From assembly GCA_023229575.1 (NCBI GenBank), contig JALNYZ010000014.1:34090-98089 (forward strand): a stretch of 64,000 nt of DNA. Direction: 5' to 3'. Made by a program: the position numbers and the translations under genes. Of this stretch, positions 60,857 to 64,000 are shown piece by piece. A model generated the notes under the pieces. That model did not search any database. It saw only the letters and a list, made by a program, of their open reading frames with translations, and was not told where the DNA came from. This stretch comes from Prolixibacteraceae bacterium (lineage in GTDB: Bacteria; Bacteroidota; Bacteroidia; Bacteroidales; Prolixibacteraceae). Each line of letters opens with the position of its first letter. Position 1 is the first letter of the stretch.

Positions 60857-63679
60857 ATGAAACAACGAAATATATTCATGAAACAATTGAAAGTGAATAC
60901 AGGCATTTTCTTACTTTTCTTCGGAATTGCTTGTACCGCTTTTGGTCAGAATATCGCCCTTAAGAGTAGTGCGAAAGAGATCCCCGATTCAAGTATCATA
61001 CAGCCTGCAACGAATTTTCCGGTGAACTGGGAGAGCCCATCTTCTGTCAGCACGGTACAAGGCAAAGTAATTGATAAAAATTCTTCTTATTCAACCGGAA
61101 ATTCACTTTATGGCCTTTTACCGGGATTAATAGTCAGGCAACAATCAGGGGAACCGGGTTCGGAAGATGCCGATTTCAGGATTCGTGGTAACGGAACCTT
61201 TGGAAACAGCAATTATCCACTTATTCTTGTTGATGGTTTTGAGCATGATCTGAATTCAATTGCAGTGGAAGACATCGAGTCTATCTCAGTTTTAAAGGAT
61301 GCTTCTGCTTCTATCCTCTACGGAGGAAGGGCTGCAAATGGTGTCATTGTGGTAAAGACCAAAAGGGGTATACAGGGAAAGGGGAAAATATCAGTGAAAT
61401 TGCTGGGTGGAATGCAAAGGCCTATGGGGCTACCCAAATTTGTCAACTCGGCTGATTATGCTACCATGTACAATCAGGCCCTGGCAAGTGACGGACTGCC
61501 TGCCATATATTCCGATACGCAAATCCAGGGTTTTCGGACCGGTGACCCTGTCTTTTATCCTAATGTTGATTGGATCAAGGAGCTGGTGAAAAATAGCGCT
61601 CCGGCAGCGAAAGCTACGGTCACTGCCACTGGGGGCAACAACATTATCAAGTATTTTGTATCGGTTGGTTATTTGATGAATCAAGGTTTGTACGATCATA
61701 CCGCCATGCACGACGCATACAGCACGAATATTAAATCGGGAAGCATTGATTTCAGATCAAACCTTGATGTACAGCTTACCAGTGATTGGAAACTCACATT
61801 CGATATGTTTGGGCAGATTAATGATAAAAACTCACCTGTTGCAAGTACAGCATCTATTTGGAATTCACTGAACAGTTACTCATCCACGATACCCATTTAT
61901 GTGAAGGACGCGTTACTCGGGGGAACTTCCGCTTTTCCAATTAACCCCATGGGATTAATCAATGAACAGGGATATAGGGACACCTATGAAAGATATGTGA
62001 TTTTTAATTCTTCGACCGAATATAATTTAAGAAGGCTCGTCAAAGGCCTTGTTGCCGGCGTTCGGTTTGGTTATGATAATTATTACACGGTCAATTCTGC
62101 CTGGTCCAAAACATTTGAATCCTATTCCGTTATTGGAACGGATCCGGCTACCGGAGGACCACTCTTAAGCGCACCTTTTGGAAAAAACACTGCCCTGGCC
62201 TATGGCAATCCAGTCGGGGACAGCCAATCCAGACGGTTCAATATTGACGGCTATTTGGATTACAATACCACCATTGGATCTGAAAATAAACTTGCAGCAA
62301 AGCTGTTGTACCATCAGGACAAGCTAATGCTTGGAGCAGAGAGCCCATACTACAACGAATCTCTCAGCGGACTGGTTAACTATAACCTGAAAAATCGCTA
62401 TTTGGTTGAGGTCGGACTATCTTACAACGGCTGTGAAGCATTTAAACCGGGCAAAAGGTTCTCTCTCTTCCCGGCAGTTTCAGCAGGATGGATCCTCTCC
62501 AACGAATCCTTTTTGAAAGATAATCCTGTTATCGGATTTCTGAAACTCCGGGCGTCAACCGGTATTGTAGGACGCAGTAACCTTGGATTACGTTTCGCTT
62601 ACCGTGATTACTATGTCGGTTCAGGCAGTTATCTGTTTGGTACAGGTACAAGCGCCACTGGTGGTTATATAGAGTATGCCCTTTCAAATCCGGATCTTAC
62701 TTACGAAAAGTCGCATAAGAGCGAAATAGGGGTCGAATCCGTACTTTGGAAAAACTTCCACTTCTCTGCTGCCTATTTCTATCAGAAACGGACTAATATT
62801 ATTATCTCCCAGTCTAATCTGGTTCCCTCCCTGGTTGGTGTCGGTTTGCAAGACATCAACGGAGGCAAGGCCGAAAACAGAGGGTTAGAACTCTCGCTAA
62901 ATATTGATAAATCATTCAAAGAGTGGGGATATTTTGTCGGGGTAAATTATACCTGGATGACAAGCAAAGTATTGTACAATGTTGAATTGCCGGTTCCGGC
63001 CGGAAGTGAGTACTATTACCGTACCGGTCAAAAGATTTCGCAACCATATGGACTTGATTTTATAGGATTTTTTCAATCCGCACAGGATATCCAATCAAGC
63101 CCGAAACAGCAATTCGGATCCGTTAAACCCGGCGACATGAAATACCGGGACAGAAATAATGACGGATTCATCAATCAATACGATGAAGGGCCTATTGGAA
63201 ATTCTGTTTTACCTCAGTCAGAATTTGGGTTAACCCTTGGCGCAAACTATAAAGGATTTGATATTCAGGGAGTATTTCAGGCACAAATGGGCCGCGACAT
63301 CTATTTGGGAAGCAATCCAAATATATATTGGCCATTGATCAACTACGCGAAAATTTCTACCTATGTAGATCAGCCCTGGACCGATGCAAATAAGGCAACA
63401 GCCAATTATCCGCGTCTTACTACGGTATCCAATCCCAATAACTACCGGCCTTCAACATTCTGGTACAAAAATGCGGATTTTCTTCGTCTTCGTTCTGTTG
63501 AGCTGGGACATAATCTCCCTTCCCAGGTTACATCGAAAATCAAAATAGATAAGGTCAGGCTATTCGTTAGGGGCATGAACCTGGTTACCTTGAGTAGTTT
63601 TACTTATGGCGATCCTGAGACGATGGTTGGATATCCTGCCATGAAGTCCATTAACATGGGTTTAAATGTTCAATTTTAA
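60857..63679 (+). CDS. Second SusC-type TonB-dependent receptor lacking the N-terminal extension
   Basis: About 940 residues from ATG 60857 (MKQRNIFMKQL); the frame opens at 60827, 2 bp after SusD. A signal peptide ends near FGQN. Neither the CarboxypepD_reg-like domain nor an STN domain is present; the plug begins almost directly (SLYGLLPGLIVRQQSGEPGS, FRIRGNGTFGNSNYPLILVD, LKDASASILYGGRAANGVIV), and the barrel runs to GLNVQF. Plug identity is clear, but the usual GEVVVVGYGT segment is replaced by SSVSTVQGKVIDKN. Followed by a SusD-like start. Confidence 0.92.
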   Translation: MKQRNIFMKQLKVNTGIFLLFFGIACTAFGQNIALKSSAKEIPDSSIIQPATNFPVNWESPSSVSTVQGKVIDKNSSYSTGNSLYGLLPGLIVRQQSGEPGSEDADFRIRGNGTFGNSNYPLILVDGFEHDLNSIAVEDIESISVLKDASASILYGGRAANGVIVVKTKRGIQGKGKISVKLLGGMQRPMGLPKFVNSADYATMYNQALASDGLPAIYSDTQIQGFRTGDPVFYPNVDWIKELVKNSAPAAKATVTATGGNNIIKYFVSVGYLMNQGLYDHTAMHDAYSTNIKSGSIDFRSNLDVQLTSDWKLTFDMFGQINDKNSPVASTASIWNSLNSYSSTIPIYVKDALLGGTSAFPINPMGLINEQGYRDTYERYVIFNSSTEYNLRRLVKGLVAGVRFGYDNYYTVNSAWSKTFESYSVIGTDPATGGPLLSAPFGKNTALAYGNPVGDSQSRRFNIDGYLDYNTTIGSENKLAAKLLYHQDKLMLGAESPYYNESLSGLVNYNLKNRYLVEVGLSYNGCEAFKPGKRFSLFPAVSAGWILSNESFLKDNPVIGFLKLRASTGIVGRSNLGLRFAYRDYYVGSGSYLFGTGTSATGGYIEYALSNPDLTYEKSHKSEIGVESVLWKNFHFSAAYFYQKRTNIIISQSNLVPSLVGVGLQDINGGKAENRGLELSLNIDKSFKEWGYFVGVNYTWMTSKVLYNVELPVPAGSEYYYRTGQKISQPYGLDFIGFFQSAQDIQSSPKQQFGSVKPGDMKYRDRNNDGFINQYDEGPIGNSVLPQSEFGLTLGANYKGFDIQGVFQAQMGRDIYLGSNPNIYWPLINYAKISTYVDQPWTDANKATANYPRLTTVSNPNNYRPSTFWYKNADFLRLRSVELGHNLPSQVTSKIKIDKVRLFVRGMNLVTLSSFTYGDPETMVGYPAMKSINMGLNVQF

Positions 63680-63693
63680 AAAATTCTAATCTT

Positions 63694-64000
63694 ATGAAAT
63701 ACACTAAATATATAGGAGCCGTTGTTTTACTGGGTATACTGTTTGCGGCATGCAAATTCATCGATCCTGAAGAGTTTACGTTAAGGTCGGCCGACCAAAT
63801 CTCCAGAAATTATACTTATCTGCCGCTGTTACGCGTTGCACCTTATGCCTACCTGCCTTCGGGGTACAATACGATAGGAAGTTCCTGGCTGGCCTCAGCA
63901 TCCGATGAAGCTGAGGAGGTTAATGAGACTGAACCTATTCAGAATTTTAATTTTGGAAACTTGAACCAATATTCTAATCCGGATAATGTCTGGGCAAAGA
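63694..64000 (+). CDS. SusD/RagB-like lipoprotein, N-terminal part (cut by window edge)
   Basis: ATG 63694 opens MKYTKYIGAVVLLGILFAAC, a lipoprotein signal with lipobox LFAAC, then KFIDPEEFTLRSADQISRNY and a SusD-like region. 102 codons are visible before the edge. It lies 14 bp after the second SusC, so the locus contains two SusCD pairs. Fold assignment rests on position and on the N-terminal pattern. Confidence 0.8.
   Translation, partial: MKYTKYIGAVVLLGILFAACKFIDPEEFTLRSADQISRNYTYLPLLRVAPYAYLPSGYNTIGSSWLASASDEAEEVNETEPIQNFNFGNLNQYSNPDNVWAK

Overview
This 64 kb window comes from a member of the Bacteroidota, probably an environmental carbohydrate degrader in or near the Bacteroidales/Marinilabiliales. 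That rests on SusC/SusD pairs, an ECF sigma/FecR-type anti-sigma pair, GntR- and LacI-type sugar regulators, repeated TAnnTTTG-type -7 promoter elements, and a near absence of Shine-Dalgarno sequences. The exact genus is inference and cannot be fixed from sequence reading alone.

Layout. 1-2.3 kb: a xylulokinase running off the left edge and its GntR/periplasmic-binding-fold regulator. 2.3-2.6 kb: decayed pieces of a BRO/DinD-like gene. 2.6-5.4 kb: a soluble MgtE-N/CBS protein and an atypical NRAMP transporter behind a leader that may mask the ribosome binding site. 5.5-10.3 kb: an orphan lipoprotein, a DUF4143 ATPase and a GH2 glycosidase. 10.5-16.3 kb: a signalling operon (PhnD-like lipoprotein, large sensor kinase, response regulator with a frameshift, hybrid regulator/kinase). 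16.4-31 kb: carbon metabolism. It holds gnd, pdxB, a LarA-superfamily enzyme, a 2-keto-3-deoxygluconate-type kinase, a mannonate-type SDR, a LacI regulator, tagaturonate epimerase, uronate isomerase and a hexuronate transporter. Together these describe galacturonate to tagaturonate to fructuronate to mannonate. Mannonate dehydratase and KDPG aldolase are not in the window. 29.8-34 kb: an aminotransferase, alanine dehydrogenase, and a HEPN/MNT toxin-antitoxin pair behind a repeat-dense spacer. 34.5-50.9 kb: mostly housekeeping genes (valS, trpS, PolB-like exonuclease, udk, prs, L25, pth, engB, hslR, a mannose-6-phosphate isomerase). Among them are two tandem M23 lipoproteins, a serine hydrolase and a two-gene (split) 5'-nucleotidase. 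51.3-53.3 kb: tRNA-Ser(GCU) with an IS1182-like element close behind it. 53.6-64 kb: a polysaccharide-utilisation-type locus with ECF sigma, FecR, STN-containing SusC, SusD, a second SusC lacking the N-terminal extension, and the start of a further SusD-like lipoprotein.

The most unusual structural feature is the intergenic DNA. Many spacers hold long imperfect palindromes built from short repeated words. One word family occurs about six times within the hexuronate locus. Another is an exact 50-bp element placed in the same orientation 25-35 bp ahead of both valS and manA. The most interesting functional hypothesis is that the LarA-like protein is a nickel-pincer sugar-acid C2 epimerase acting on D-mannonate/D-gluconate. 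That would link the hexuronate pathway to the neighbouring 6-phosphogluconate dehydrogenase.
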